Source: Helianthus annuus (taxonomy: Eukaryota; Streptophyta; Magnoliopsida; Asterales; Asteraceae). From it: a stretch of 64,000 nt of DNA. The notes beneath the pieces were generated by a model. The model was not told the DNA's origin. It saw only the letters and a list, made by a program, of their open reading frames with translations, and searched no databases. The stretch lies in the NCBI RefSeq assembly GCF_002127325.2, contig NC_035436.2:81961716-82025715 (forward strand). Direction: 5' to 3'. Shown here piece by piece: positions 34,003 through 45,546 of the stretch. Positions within the stretch are counted from its first letter, which is position 1. Each line of letters opens with the position of its first letter. The position numbers and the translations under genes were made by a program.

Positions 34003-34543
34003 CGACAAGATTGCGCAGATCCGAGAGCGCATTAAGGCGGCTCGAGATCGACAGAAGAGCTACGCTGATCAAAGACGAAAACCCTTAGAATTCGAGGTGG
34101 GAGACAAGGTGTTGTTAAAAGTCTCACCTTGGAAGGGCGTAGCCAGATTCGGAAAGCATGGGAAGCTAAATCCACGATACATCGGACCATTCAGAATCTT
34201 GGAGAGAATTGGTACCGTGGCGTACAAGTTGGAGTTACCGGAAGAACTTAATGGAGTACATGATACATTTCATGTGTCCAACCTAAAGAAGAGTCCAACA
34301 CAAGAAAACGTGATCATCCCTGCGGATGAAGTGCATATTGATGACGCCCTCCGATTTACAAAACAACCCGTCGAGGTTACTGACTGGAAAGTCAACAAGA
34401 CCAGGAGGAGCAGTGTGAAACTTGTCAAAGTACGTTGGAACTCTAAGCATGGGCCCGAATACACGTGGGAACGTGAAGACCAGTTCAAAGAAAAGTATCC
34501 CCACCTATTCAAAAAGACTCCTGCAAGAGTTAGTCCATCGTGA
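34003..34543 (+). pseudogene. Element A integrase C-terminus and chromodomain (continues from 15244)
   Basis: Continues the integrase frame exactly once B is removed. It reads [33 protein letters not shown], the GPFRILERIG and VHDTFHVSNL blocks, then a chromodomain-like end (VKVRWNSKHGPEYTWE, EKYPHLF). No stop lies inside this segment. The stop TGA at 34541-34543 overlaps the start of the stem-loop upstream of the polypurine tract. Confidence 0.94.
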
Positions 34544-34577
34544 ATTTCGGGACGAAATTCTTTTAACGGGGGGAGAC
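34542..34577 (+). other. Element A stem-loop and polypurine tract
   Basis: An 8-bp stem GAATTTCG/CGAAATTC with loop GGA (34542-34560), then AACGGGGGGAGAC, then the LTR at 34578. Same position relative to the LTR as in B, C, D and E. Confidence 0.85.
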
Positions 34578-37500
34578 TGTGACAACTGGCACCAAACCGG
34601 TAATTTCCGTACACTTTAATTACTATTTAATGACTGCAATTATGTGCTTAAATGTCAGCATTGACTGATTAGATGCCAAGCAAGTGAATTCATGCACGTT
34701 GTATACTACAAAATATTGCTTTATGCATAAACGAGAGCGTTGCGTCAGAAATACTAATAAACTCACCGGTAAGACACATTGTGTCAAGTGTCAACAGAAC
34801 TGCAGAAAGCAGTCAGACATTAGAATTGAGGCCTAGGTGTAGGTCCAATAACAAGAATATGTTAAAACCCAAGAATACATACAAGGGTTTATATATATTC
34901 CTTACGAAAGTTAAAATACGCACTAAAAAGCACCCGAAACGCACTTTAAGTGCAGAATTTACATAATTCAGCTATAATCAGCATTATGGCACTGAAATAT
35001 TATGCAAAAATGTTGTTTTATTATCTAGAATATTTCCCTAGGTGCTGGGAATTGAAAGGATACAAAAAGGGTACATAAAAGACACTAGAAAGTGTAATTT
35101 AGCACTTTAACGAACCGATATCTAACCGAACAACCGGACATTACCCGGAACATCAAAATAATACTAGAAGCATTGTTTTAATATTTCTGAACTAGTTATG
35201 GTCCCCGAACACCATAACACCCCTTATAACATAATAACATAACAAGTCCCTAAAGTTACACATGAAAGCTAACTTGTTTACAAATTTGAGTTTGGAATTT
35301 ACACATTACCCCCCCACCATATTATTCATGGTCATAAAGGGGGTGGCCCCACCAAATATTTGCCAACATCCTACAAAATCCCATTAGATTTATTATGATC
35401 TTTCTTGGATTTATTTGGATATTGTAAGATCTATATAGATTTAATATGATCTTGCTTGGATTTCTTTTGATTTCATAAGCTATTACCAAGATACTCTAGG
35501 ATATTGTAAGATCTAGCTAAATCCTTTAATATCTTGCCAAGATTTATTTAGATATTATGTGATATTTCTTGGATTCTATAAGAATTATAAAGATCTTGAA
35601 AGATATGGAGAAAGATCATGAAAGTACTATAAGATAACTTATGATTAAAATTTACAACTAGACCCCTTCCCCCCCTAAACTTAAAATCGGCCCACATGCC
35701 TAAATTGGATGATCTTGTATGATCTTACACAATCTCCTTGGATCCACTTTGATTTATTTAGATATTAACTAGATCTTGTAAGATTTCAATAGATATTTTG
35801 GAAGATCTTGCAAATATTATAAGTACACAAGATCTCACCACCATCTTCACTTCACCACTCACTCCCTTCCTCTCTCTCCCTCTACGGCCGTGAGCCACCA
35901 CCCAAACCACCACCATCTTCGTCAATTGTTCAACCATCCCAAGCTTTACATAAGATGCAAGAAGGTGTCTAACGAAGTGTGGAGCTTGTAGATCTTAAAG
36001 AACCTCCTTCATTTGCTTTTATCCACTTCATTTGATCTCTTGAACTTCCCTAGCCTTGTTCTAGTAGTAAGTATCCCTAATCACCCTCTTGATCTATTCT
36101 AAAGTGGTTAAAATGAACTTTGTCGGTTAAAACTCATGAACTTACAAGATGACATGATAAAAGTTTACAAAAGTGTTAAATTTTTTGGATAAAAGCTATG
36201 AAGTTGTGTAAAACTTGTAAGACTTGTTGTGTTGTGATTATTTAGTGCCGATCTATGTTAGTAGTAACTCGGATCATCATCTAACCCGGATTAGTCATGT
36301 CCATGAAACATGACATAAAGTATGTTTAAGTATGTAAAGGGTTAAATGATGAACACTACTACTTACTAAGCATGAACTTGTGTAAAATCAATTTTTCCTA
36401 TGAAATAGTGTTGTAAACTAGTAAATCTACGGATCTACAAGTGGTATTTTCAAAGGACCAAGCGTCAAAAAAATCACACGTTCTAAACAGGATCTTACAC
36501 AAACAAAAGTGATTTTTGTGAACAAACAAGTGTGTGGACACTTGTGTAACAAAAGTTTTAACAAAGAAATAATTTTCGTAGAAACCGACTAGAAGTTGTG
36601 AAACTTCATATTCTTTAAAAATAAAGTTTTTAAGAAATTATACCTATTTTTAAAGATAACAAGACTTACCAAATGTGCTAGTAAGTTACTACACAATTTT
36701 GGTAAATATCCAAGTTCATGAAATGGAGAAATTAGTGATTTTTGTTGATGATTATTGTTGATAATTGTTGTTGATGATTATTGTTGATAATTGTTGTTGA
36801 TGATTATTGTTGATAATTGTTGTTGATGATTATTGTTGATAATTGTTGTTGATGATTGTTGACGATTTAAAAGAAAATAAACACATGTTTTGAAAACATG
36901 GGAAACCTCCACTTTTAGGGGAAACTCTGTCAAAATTTTTATAAATATTGACACTTAGAAAAATATAAGTTTTTGAAGAACTTATAAAAATGTATTTAAG
37001 AGTATTACCAAGGTTTCCCTAATTTTTGGTGATAAGAAGTGAGGATTTCTTCAAAAATAAAAATGGATATAAGTATGTATATTTTTGAGAGAAAAATATA
37101 TATTATTTTATCACCAACTTTTGTGCTAAGTGTATATAGTATGTGTTATACGTGCTAGTTTATAGAGACTTAAAAATACACATACAACATACAAGATACA
37201 TAATTCGGGTGCAAAGTGCAAAACACGAGATACTTATATTAATTTGTGAGAAAATTATACAAGTAAGATGCTTAGTTAAAAATATAAAATATTTTTAACA
37301 CAACAATACGAATACAAATGAGAGTGACTGTACTTGTGCGATGCAAGTCTAGTGACTAACGTTAAGAAAACGCATATAGGTCGTGACGTTAATTAAGCGA
37401 ACCCGGTGAAGTTTACGACGCACAGAAACGCAAAGTTGTGAGTTCATGCTCCCCCTTTTCTCTTAACTGTTTTCAGTTTTATAACTTCGGGGGTGAAATA

Positions 37501-38500
37501 CATGTTACAAATATTTTTACGTTTAACAAATGGTATGATAATAAAAAGCACACTTGGTGAGAACGAGTACCAAGTGTGTAGTGATATAAGAATACAAGAA
37601 ACACACTTAGTGAGAAACGAGTACCAAGTGTGATGTGATATAAGAATACGGGAAGTGCGCTTGGTGAGAAACGAGAACCAAGTAGGATGCGCTATATCGT
37701 GTCACGAATAGGGTACAGAAGCACCATTAATCAACAATATACCTAGACCGCAGAACAAAAGGTTAGATCTAACGGGTGCCGGGCAACCACACTCTCGGTG
37801 AGGGCGAGTATCGAGTAGTGCTTTTGTGTCTCAGAATATACCAATTAAATGCCTAAGGTTTGGTGACTTCCTATGTCATGTCACATGTTAATGGCTTTGC
37901 AACCCATTAACAATCCTGATACTTACAGGGATACTTTATTTACATAAAATTACATACCATATTAAAACTTGATGAATACTTGAGTACGTGGGGTACTCAA
38001 GAAAAGCTTGAATTGTACTTGAAGTACGTGGGGTACTCAAGAAAATGGGAATTATACTTGAGTACGTGGGGTACTCAAGAAGAATTTGAATCATACATGA
38101 GTACGTGGTGTACACATGAAACTGGATTTATGAAAACTCGATTTATTCACAAACTATGTTTTCATACAAAGTATACAAACGTGAAATACAAAACGGCATG
38201 AATTCACACCAACATTATGTTGACGTTTTTCCAAAACTTACATGTATTTCAGGTAACTAGGATGGATGTGCGCGTGGTCTTACTTATGCTCGTGGATGTC
38301 GCTTATGTTTGTCTTTAAATAAAGTGTAAACCTTTTAAGACAATGTTTTATGTTAACTCGCGATGTAAACGCTAACTTATGATTTCAAATTATGGTATTT
38401 GAAGTTATTTTCATGAGCATGTAGTATGTTTACCTTTCGTATGCAATGAGAACCTTTCATGATCACACCTCGTGCTTCCGCCGTAGAAAGGGGTGTGACA
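34578..38500 (+). repeat. Element A 3' LTR
   Basis: 3923 bp, TGTGACAACTGG to GGGGTGTGACA, about 53 bp longer than the 5' LTR. The difference is mostly two extra copies of the 26-bp repeat at about 36750-36860 (four copies against two), plus small indels. It is followed by the TSD AAAAC (38501-38505). Confidence 0.95.
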
Positions 38501-38505
38501 AAAAC

Positions 38506-39174
38506 ATGTAACTTCCATTCATAACCGTTTATCATATTAATCATTAACAAGCTTGCATCTTTATCACATAACAACAAGACACAAACAAGTTATGTTATCC
38601 TCGTTATTTACACACAAAACATTCATCAAGCTAGCATCTTTAACATTCATTTTCAGCCAACATGGAGGTGGTACACTAACCTGTACTAGAGTGTGTAGAA
38701 AAGAGTATGAAATGAAGCTCCTGATAAACCACTTCTAGCTGCTCTTAATGTTGAGGGTGCTACCACTGAAATGTCTGGAATGGAGCTGCCGTTTGATCCG
38801 AGAAGGGAGAAAAGAGAAGTAATCTTAGTGTTTTTAGAGAGAGAAAGTGGATAAGGAGAGAGAGAGAGAGCAAATGTTTTGGGATTGATGGATGGTGAAA
38901 TGATTGGTGCCAGTATCCTTAATGTCGGCCAAAATGAGGGTTTTTATACCCTTCCGCACACGCACATCAGATGTGTGGTGATGCTAGGGTTTCGAGTGGG
39001 CTCGTGGGGTTGGGCATGGTTTCACAACAAACACACAACCCAAAAGATGCAGGTTGAAGGAGTGTGCGGTGGCCCAAGGTAAGTCGAAAAGGGTGTGCGA
39101 GCCTAGTGGTTTCGAGTCAGAGCCGAGGGGTTTTGACCCAACTTTATACATATACCTTTGCACATTAATTTAAA

Positions 39175-39231
<57 letters not shown>

Positions 39232-39347
39232 CACGTTTTCACATAACCACCATATAATCAATCAGTTAATTATCAAATAATCCTTGTTTACTAAATCCCA
39301 CAGTTAGAATCATAAAAGAAACGTGCAGGAAAACCCGAAGTGTCACA
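38506..39347 (-). repeat. Element D LTR, right part (promoter end)
   Basis: Minus-strand start TGTGACACTTCGGG at 39347, preceded by a purine run. Minus-strand TATAAAAA at 38948-38941 is a clear TATA box. It is followed by a CT-rich leader-like stretch (CTCTCTCTCTC) and a strong donor CAG|GTTAGTG with GT at 38680-38679. A TA microsatellite of about 50 nt lies at 39178-39231. The LTR continues at 6682 on the other side of A. Confidence 0.8.
38679..38948 (-). promoter_or_regulatory. Element D LTR promoter core and leader donor
   Basis: TATAAAAA (38948-38941) about 260 nt upstream of CAG|GTTAGTG (38680-38679), the clearest TATA-leader-donor layout among the minus-strand LTRs. Inferred from consensus. 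Confidence 0.5.
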
Positions 39348-40385
39348 TTATCCCCAAGTTTCAAGAAATTTCTACCTGAAATTTAGAGCGCAGCCACTGA
39401 CATGCTAATGTGTTCAAATATTTTCGTGCGGTGTCACATCATCCCCCTGTTGGTATGGAATTTTGTCCCGAAATTCAGCTGTAGCCACAGTGCTAGAAGT
39501 ATTATTTGCAAACAACTAGGGATACCTGCGCATCATCCGGTCTTCCCGTTCCCAAGTAAACTCTGGGCCATGGCGCGAGTTCCAACGAACTCAGACTATT
39601 GGTATTCTGCTACGTTTGAGGGTTTTGATTTCTCGATCCATGATCTCAACTGGTTCCTCAACGAAGCATAGTTGATCGTCTATCGTGAGTTCCTTAAAAG
39701 GAACGATAAGAGTTTCATCTGACAGACACTTCTTCAGATTCGATACATGAAACACGTTGTGTACTGCACTCAGCTATTCAGGCAGGTTTAGTCTGTAAGC
39801 TACCTTACCGATTCTCTTGGAAATTTCGAAAGGTCCAACATATCGCGTATTAAGCTTGCCCCTTTTACCAAAGCACACCACACCTTTCCAAGGTGAGCCT
39901 TTTAGTAGAATCCGATCCCCGACATGGAATTCTAGAGGTTTCCTACGCTTATCAGCGTAGCTTTACTGACGGTCACGAGCTGCCGCCATCCGTTGTCTAT
40001 TCTAGGCAATCTTATCCGTAGTGTCAAGTACAAGTTTCGAGCCGGTAATTTGGCTTTCGCCAACTTCTGCCTAGCAAAAAGGTGACCGGCTTTTACGTCT
40101 GTAGCTGTTGTTATAAGAAAACTCCACCGGAGGTAGGTGTCATTCCCACCTGTTTCCAAAGTCGATAACACATGCTCTCCGCATGTCTTCGAGTGTTTGG
40201 ATGGTATGTTCAGCCTGACCATCCGTTTGTGGGTGATTAGCGGTGCTCATATCTAACTGTGAGCCAAAGGATTTGTGCATAGCCTGCCACAATTCAGAGG
40301 TGAAACGAGGATCACGATCAGAGTTAATGGATGTTGGCACCCCGTGCCTAGCAACTACTTCCTTCGAGTATGCTGAGAGCATGTG
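39348..40385 (-). pseudogene. Element D decayed integrase and chromodomain, truncated
   Basis: From the LTR outward on the minus strand: purine run and stem-loop (outer, 39384-39366), TGTGACACCGC at 39438-39432 with an inner stem-loop (39476-39458), then remnants of the chromodomain and integrase C-terminus in shifting frames. The best frame is 40382-40140: [34 protein letters not shown], with the catalytic-Glu motif decayed to QAEHT. A short deletion lies near 40105-40120. Coding similarity ends at about 40365-40385, where copia-type gag sequence on the other strand begins. Confidence 0.85.
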
Positions 40386-42140
40386 TTACTACCGTAGAAG
40401 TATGCTGACGAACAACCAATCACCAAAAATTAGTACGGCTTTTAGTGCAGAAAACTCCGGTGTTCCTCAAAGAGTAGATCTCCAAACTATGATTTTGGAT
40501 ATCATTCATCGTCTGCATCAGCTAAATCCAATCCAAATCAGAACTGGAAAGATTCTCCAAACATGAATACTGATTTCGCCAGACAACATATGAGTTTCTT
40601 GGCTTCTATTCTGGAGTCTTATGAAAGTTTGGTCGCAGGTAAGATTGGCAATCCGAATATGAAAAAGGAGGATTATGACCAGATCGATCCAGAAGAGATG
40701 GAGTTCATGGATATCAGATAGTGTATGGCTAGCGTAATCAGGAGGGCTCAACGGTTTATGGAGATCACTCGGAGGAAATGTCTTGAAGGTCATGACATGA
40801 AGCTGGGATTTGATAGAGCAAAGGTCACTTGTTTCAAGTGCAAACAAAAAGGGCACTTCAAAATAGAGTGCACAAACCGACAAGCTGATGATAGTGTAAA
40901 TCCTTTTCATGACGACTACTATAAGAAAGCTACCTATCATCACACAAATGAACAACCATCAAGGACGAACCAAAAACAAATTGATGAAGGATCATCGAAA
41001 GACAGAAAACAAGCCTTGATAATGATTCAAGAAGATGAAGGGTTCAATTGGAACAAATACATTAAAAAGGAAGAGAAAAAGGCGTTGGTTGTTGAGTTGA
41101 GAGCTAGTCGTGAAGAACGTCATGCGCGCATGAGATTGGGTGAAGTGTATGAGATTTTCATGGAAGCGAAGCATGAAAATAGATGGGATGATGAGAGAAA
41201 GTGTTTTCTAGATCCTCAAGGGAATCCAACTATTGATCCTAATGTGGTAGATTTTAAAGCACTGGTTGGTGCTATTCCAACAGCAGGAGTGTTTTACTCA
41301 AAGATCAAAGAGGATCTGAAATACGAGAAAGAAGTCGAGGAAGGCATACGAAGAGTGATCTATGCCAGCATGGAGAAGAAAAAGAGTGTTGAAGAGATTG
41401 TTGACGAGAGCAAGAAGCTGAAAGAAGAGATTCTGAAGAAGACAACAGACAACACACCGGTGGAAGATCAAGTTGAGATAACAACTCAAACTGAATCTAC
41501 TAAATCGTCTGATAATGCTAAGTCAACAGATAAAATTGATGAAATTGATAATGAATCTGAAAAGAAAACTGATGTGTAGTGTAGGAAATGCATGGAAACA
41601 TGCAGTACCTGTACTGAGATGGATGAAAACTTAAGATCTAGAAATATTGAATTACTAAAATAGAAAATATTTTCAAAGAAAAATGTAACGAAATGTTTGA
41701 AATTGAAAAGGCTTTGAAACAAAAAGAAGAAGAGCTGACACAGAAATGTGATATCTTGAAAAATAAAACAAAAGTGTTCGGCGGATTGCGACAAGTGTTT
41801 ACAAAAAGATAACAAGATTCAAGAGTTGAAAAAAGAATACAATGGAATGAAATTGTCATATTATACAGTAAAAGAAGCTTTTGAAACTTTGAAAAGTCAA
41901 GAAAAAAGTATGGAAAGAAGACATTCTAAATATATTGAAACAACTAGATTTCTTGAAGCGAAGTATGAGGGTAAACAACGAGTTTTAAATCAATATATTG
42001 ATGAGCTTGCTGAAGTTAAACGTGAATTAGCCGATAAAGAAAAGAAAGTCAATAAACTTCAAAGTTATCATGCTTCTTCGTATATTCTTGAACGTATTTT
42101 CAACATCACACCAGATGATCATGATTCTGAAAAAAAATAA
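40386..42140 (+). pseudogene. Element G: truncated copia-type gag
   Basis: Starts abruptly at the D junction in the middle of gag. Residues matching H are seen before the main frame (LESYESLVAGKIGNP, EEMEFMDIR then a stop). The main frame 40725-41579 carries the zinc knuckle CFKCKQKGHFKIEC and a Glu/Lys-rich helical region. Stops and shifts follow, then another frame 41826-42140 that is almost certainly coiled coil (KEAFETLKSQEKSMERR, LADKEKKVNKLQ). It breaks off where H continues for several hundred residues. No protease, integrase or RT follows. The length and coiled coil recall SIRE/Maximus-like gag, but the lineage is uncertain. Confidence 0.82.
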
Positions 42141-44073
42141 AAAGGGAATTGGGTCAGAATATCATCAAGTGATTGAGTTAGTTGAGTGTGCAGGTGCTCC
42201 AGAAGTTTGTTGAATGTCAACAAAAAGAGCGGAGCAGCCTGGCACAGGAGGGAGATCCCTAAGGATGATTTCAGGGAGTGTTTGTTTGTTTTGTAAATAA
42301 ATAAAACATAAATCAAAAACCCTAAAAAATAGAAAAACCAGAAAAACATAAAAAAATTGTTTGTTTTTAAATTCGTTTTAAAAATAAAAATTTTGAAAAA
42401 ATATGTTTTAAAGGAATACGCCGAAACCCTCACGGCTGAACAAACATGATTAAACTCACAAGTGGTTGAAAATGGTTTTAACATGTCAAAATTCAATGTG
42501 TTGTAAATCATTGGGGTACTTTATGCGAAACAAAGCATGTGACGCAGAAAATGGATGGCGAGACAAAGTTATCTACATCGGTTATCAAATTTTCGTTAAA
42601 TGTTTTGGATTTCAGGGGGGGTAAAAATTTTGAAAAGCCAAAAACATTTGAAAATTTGAAAAAGCCAAAAGCATGAGAAAATGAAAAAGAGTTTTGGGTA
42701 AAAAAAGGAAATAATAGTACATCAGTAGACAATCACGGCATGCTAAAGAATTGGAAAGTCAAATGTGATAAACGGTCTCACTATTGATATGCCAGTGGGG
42801 TTTTACACATTTAGTAGATTGATTTCGAGATATAAACCTAAATATCAATAACTTGCTTATCTCGTGGGGAACATCTCTCGGATATATGGACTTAGTACTT
42901 CGAAATTTCGTATAAGAGATTGCCTGATTCTAAGATATCATGTCTTTATACCTAGTGATATCTGGGATATTATCCTTGGTCTTCTGATTTTGCGTCAGTA
43001 ATGGCCTAGACCTCGTATAATATTTTGCGTGCTTAAAGCTTTCCCTCTGCATAAAAATTGAGAAAATATCGAAATATATATATCAAGTGCACTTGTAAAG
43101 AAGATTCCTAAATGGAACACACCTAAAGTAGAGCCTTCATCTCTTTGACTGAACGGAAGTTTATACCTGAGCTCTCAAGGCTTTGCACTAACCCAGAGTA
43201 CAAATATCATTTAGGTTTATTCATCTGTAATACTGAATCTAGGGAATCTTGATACGGGAGTATATTCTAAGGTGGGACATGTGAATAAGTTAACTTTTTA
43301 AAATACTAAATCTCGTATCTTAAATCAATTGAAGTTTGTGTGAAAAATTAAGTGGATCAGTATACTGACAATCTAAGTGAATCATTTAGAACTTAAAGTC
43401 TATGAAAAAAGGTCAACGGTGCTTGTGATGTGTCATAAACTGATATGAATCTCTAACGCGAACTCAAACAAAAATATTGTCTGTAAATTTTTTTTATTGC
43501 TTTTCTTTAAAGAAAAATTACAAAAAGGTTTTCGGAGAGTTTTAGCATAAACTTTGAAAAATACAAAAAGAATTTTTTTCTGCTTTATTTTTCGACAACC
43601 GATGTCTGAAAACTGAGTTTCAAAATCTAAGTATGTTGAACATGTTTCTGAAAATAAACAAGTTCATTAATTTGAAACTTAAGGTTTTTATTGAAAAATC
43701 CAAAAACAGTTTGTGAAATCTCCAAGGTCATTAATTTGGACTTGGAAGATTATCTGAAAAATTTGTGAAGATTGGATACTTTGATTGTCAAATATAGTTA
43801 TTTGATAGGGGGAGAGAGCCAGGCAATTTGTTCCTGCATTATAGTTAGGTTACAAATCCTGGGATATTCTAAAAGCTTTATCTGTCAAATTATTTTTGAA
43901 AATAGCCAGGTTTTCGATCATTGGGAGATAAACCAGGTCCTTAATCCTGAATGTGATTAAAAATTCTCTCATATGTGTTTTGAATTGTCATATGATGTAA
44001 ACCAGATTACGATCCTGATAGTTGAGTCTAAGGGGGAGTCTGGAGAAAAGCATAAAGCAAGGGGGAGCATGGT

Positions 44074-44127
<54 letters not shown>

Positions 44128-44284
44128 ATTTATCAAAAGGGGGAGTAGCTGAAGCTAGATGTTGATTCAAGAGGAGTCTGATAGAGGAAAAGCGGAGTCT
44201 ATGATGCTGAGAATGTTAAAGCTTCATGAAGACTCAGTATGAAAGAAAAAGCTACGAGATTGGCTGCAGCTCCAAGGGGGAGTC
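42141..44284 (+). other. Element G 3' noncoding tail
   Basis: AT-rich, no credible frame. It is similar in order and sequence to the H tail (49560-51236): shared blocks include GCTAAAGAATTGGAAAGTC, ACGGTCTCACT, CGGATATA and CTGAACGGAAGTT. It ends in CCAAGGGGGAGTC (polypurine tract) at the LTR. A GA microsatellite lies at 44072-44126. Conservation of this tail in two elements without pol suggests it matters for replication in cis. Confidence 0.7.
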
Positions 44285-44516
44285 TGTCAGTGCATATGTT
44301 TATTGCTTGCGTCAATAACATATCGTAGCTGAGCAAATATGAAAAGACAAGGTGATGAAGTGTGAAAGAGCAGGTTCGTACGAATGGACTAAACTCCATC
44401 CGCACGGATCAACACAACATGGGCTGAACTAAGGTTAATCAAATAATGCGCATTCGTACGAACTAAGGCTTGTGCATCCGTACGAATCAACTAATGTTGA
44501 TACGTTCCAAGAAGTC
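44285..44516 (+). repeat. Element G 3' LTR, left part
   Basis: Starts TGTCAGTGCATATG after a polypurine tract; continues at 51684 beyond H. It carries an array of CGTACGAA/CATCCGTACGAATC units (about 44370-44490). The intact counterpart is 54226-54770. Confidence 0.8.
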
Positions 44517-44963
44517 TGTTGATGCATTCATCTGTCGACTTCGTCTTGTATCGAGTCTAGTATTAGAATTGTTAGATCAGGGCACGTTATACGAGAAAAT
44601 AGGTTGCTTTAGGATGAATTAGATCTGATTCCGCTTGAACATGTGATTCCGCTTGAAAGTGACATGTGACACTTTCAAGCGAAATCAGGACATAAGTGAT
44701 TCCGCTTGAACTGTCATATGTTACTTTCAAGCGGAATCAGCCGCCTATATATATGTCCCAAGCGAAATCATTTGTAACTTTCTGATTTTCCGGTACCGAA
44801 GTGCTGCCGAAGTGTCGTTTGACTGTAAACTAGTTCTAATCAATATACAAGGCAATTTATAGTGAATTCAAGTTGTTTTTCTAGTCCGTTTCTTAGTTTC
44901 CGCCTCTGAAACGGATAAGAGCTCTTCTGATTGACTTGTTTTGGGTCACGATTCAATCCTACA
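44517..44963 (+). repeat. Element H 5' LTR
   Basis: TGTTGATGCATTC to GATTCAATCCTACA. It contains inverted copies of ATTCCGCTTGAA/TTCAAGCGGAAT (44625-44735) that can pair into hairpins, followed by TATATATA (44746-44753). Confidence 0.93.
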
Positions 44964-44965
44964 AG

Positions 44966-44977
44966 TGGTATCAGAGC
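44966..44977 (+). other. Element H primer-binding site
   Basis: TGGTATCAGAGC two bases after the LTR; initiator tRNA-Met type. Confidence 0.93.
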
Positions 44978-45177
44978 TCAGGAGGAGGAGTTCTGCAGAT
45001 ATCAGCCTGTTTTCATTGTGTTTTCTCACCTCTACACCTTCTTTCCTTATTCGAGCAAGATTTAACGGTCAAAAAGGACTAAATTTTTCACAGCATATAC
45101 AAAACTACATTTTAACAAACCCTTGAGAGTTTCAGAGCAAAATTCGACCTAAAAATGACAAAAATGGACCTTAGATT

Positions 45178-45515
45178 AGATTCCGCTTGAACGAACAACT
45201 AAGTTTCCGCTCGAAGTTTGCTTATTCTACCTGAAGATTTTCAAGCGAAACCTGGTATTCCGCTCGAAAGTACACAGATTTCGCTTCAAGTTGGACATTC
45301 CGCTTGAAATACTTGTGATTCCGCTCGAGATAAGAGATTCCGCTTCAAAACTTGACTGATTCCACTCCAAACAGCTAAGTTGGGTATTCCGCTTGAAACG
45401 GTGTTGGGTATTTCGCTTGAAAGTGCTACTCGTGATTCCGCTTGAAACTTAAAATTGATATTTCGCTTGTATTGGGTATTTCGCTTGAAAGTGAACTTGT
45501 TATTCTGCTTGAAAC
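45178..45515 (+). repeat. Element H leader array of ATTCCGCTTGAA motifs
   Basis: About 14-16 variants of (T/A)TTCCGCTTGAAA or TTTCGCTTGAAA, irregularly spaced, in the leader between PBS and gag. The motif is the same as the one in the H LTR. No protein frame runs through the array convincingly. Confidence 0.85.
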
Positions 45516-45546
45516 TGTCTGTTATTGAAAAACGTGTTACAAAATC

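Larger units (their letters stand above)
6683..38500 (+). mobile_element. Element A: Ty3/gypsy LTR retrotransposon interrupted by B (and C)
   Basis: Complete element: 5' LTR 6683-10552, PBS 10556-10567, gag-pol 11134-15244 continuing at 34003-34543, polypurine tract, and 3' LTR 34578-38500. A perfect 5-bp target duplication AAAAC flanks it (6678-6682 and 38501-38505). Without the inserted B (18.75 kb plus its 5-bp duplication) it is about 13.1 kb. By eye the two LTRs differ at roughly 45-50 substitutions over 3.9 kb plus several indels, about 1.2%, so it is older than C and similar to or slightly older than B. It is inserted in the LTR of D. The coding frame is disabled by several stops and a frameshift. 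Confidence 0.95.

Noticed and set aside
43988..44170. Leu/Ser-rich membrane-like peptide on the minus strand
   Set aside because: Produced by the GA microsatellite; shorter in the duplicate copy.
44517..44963. H and G as one element with a compound LTR
   Set aside because: The empty site in the second duplication copy and the AAGTC/AAGCC target copies show that H is a separate insertion.
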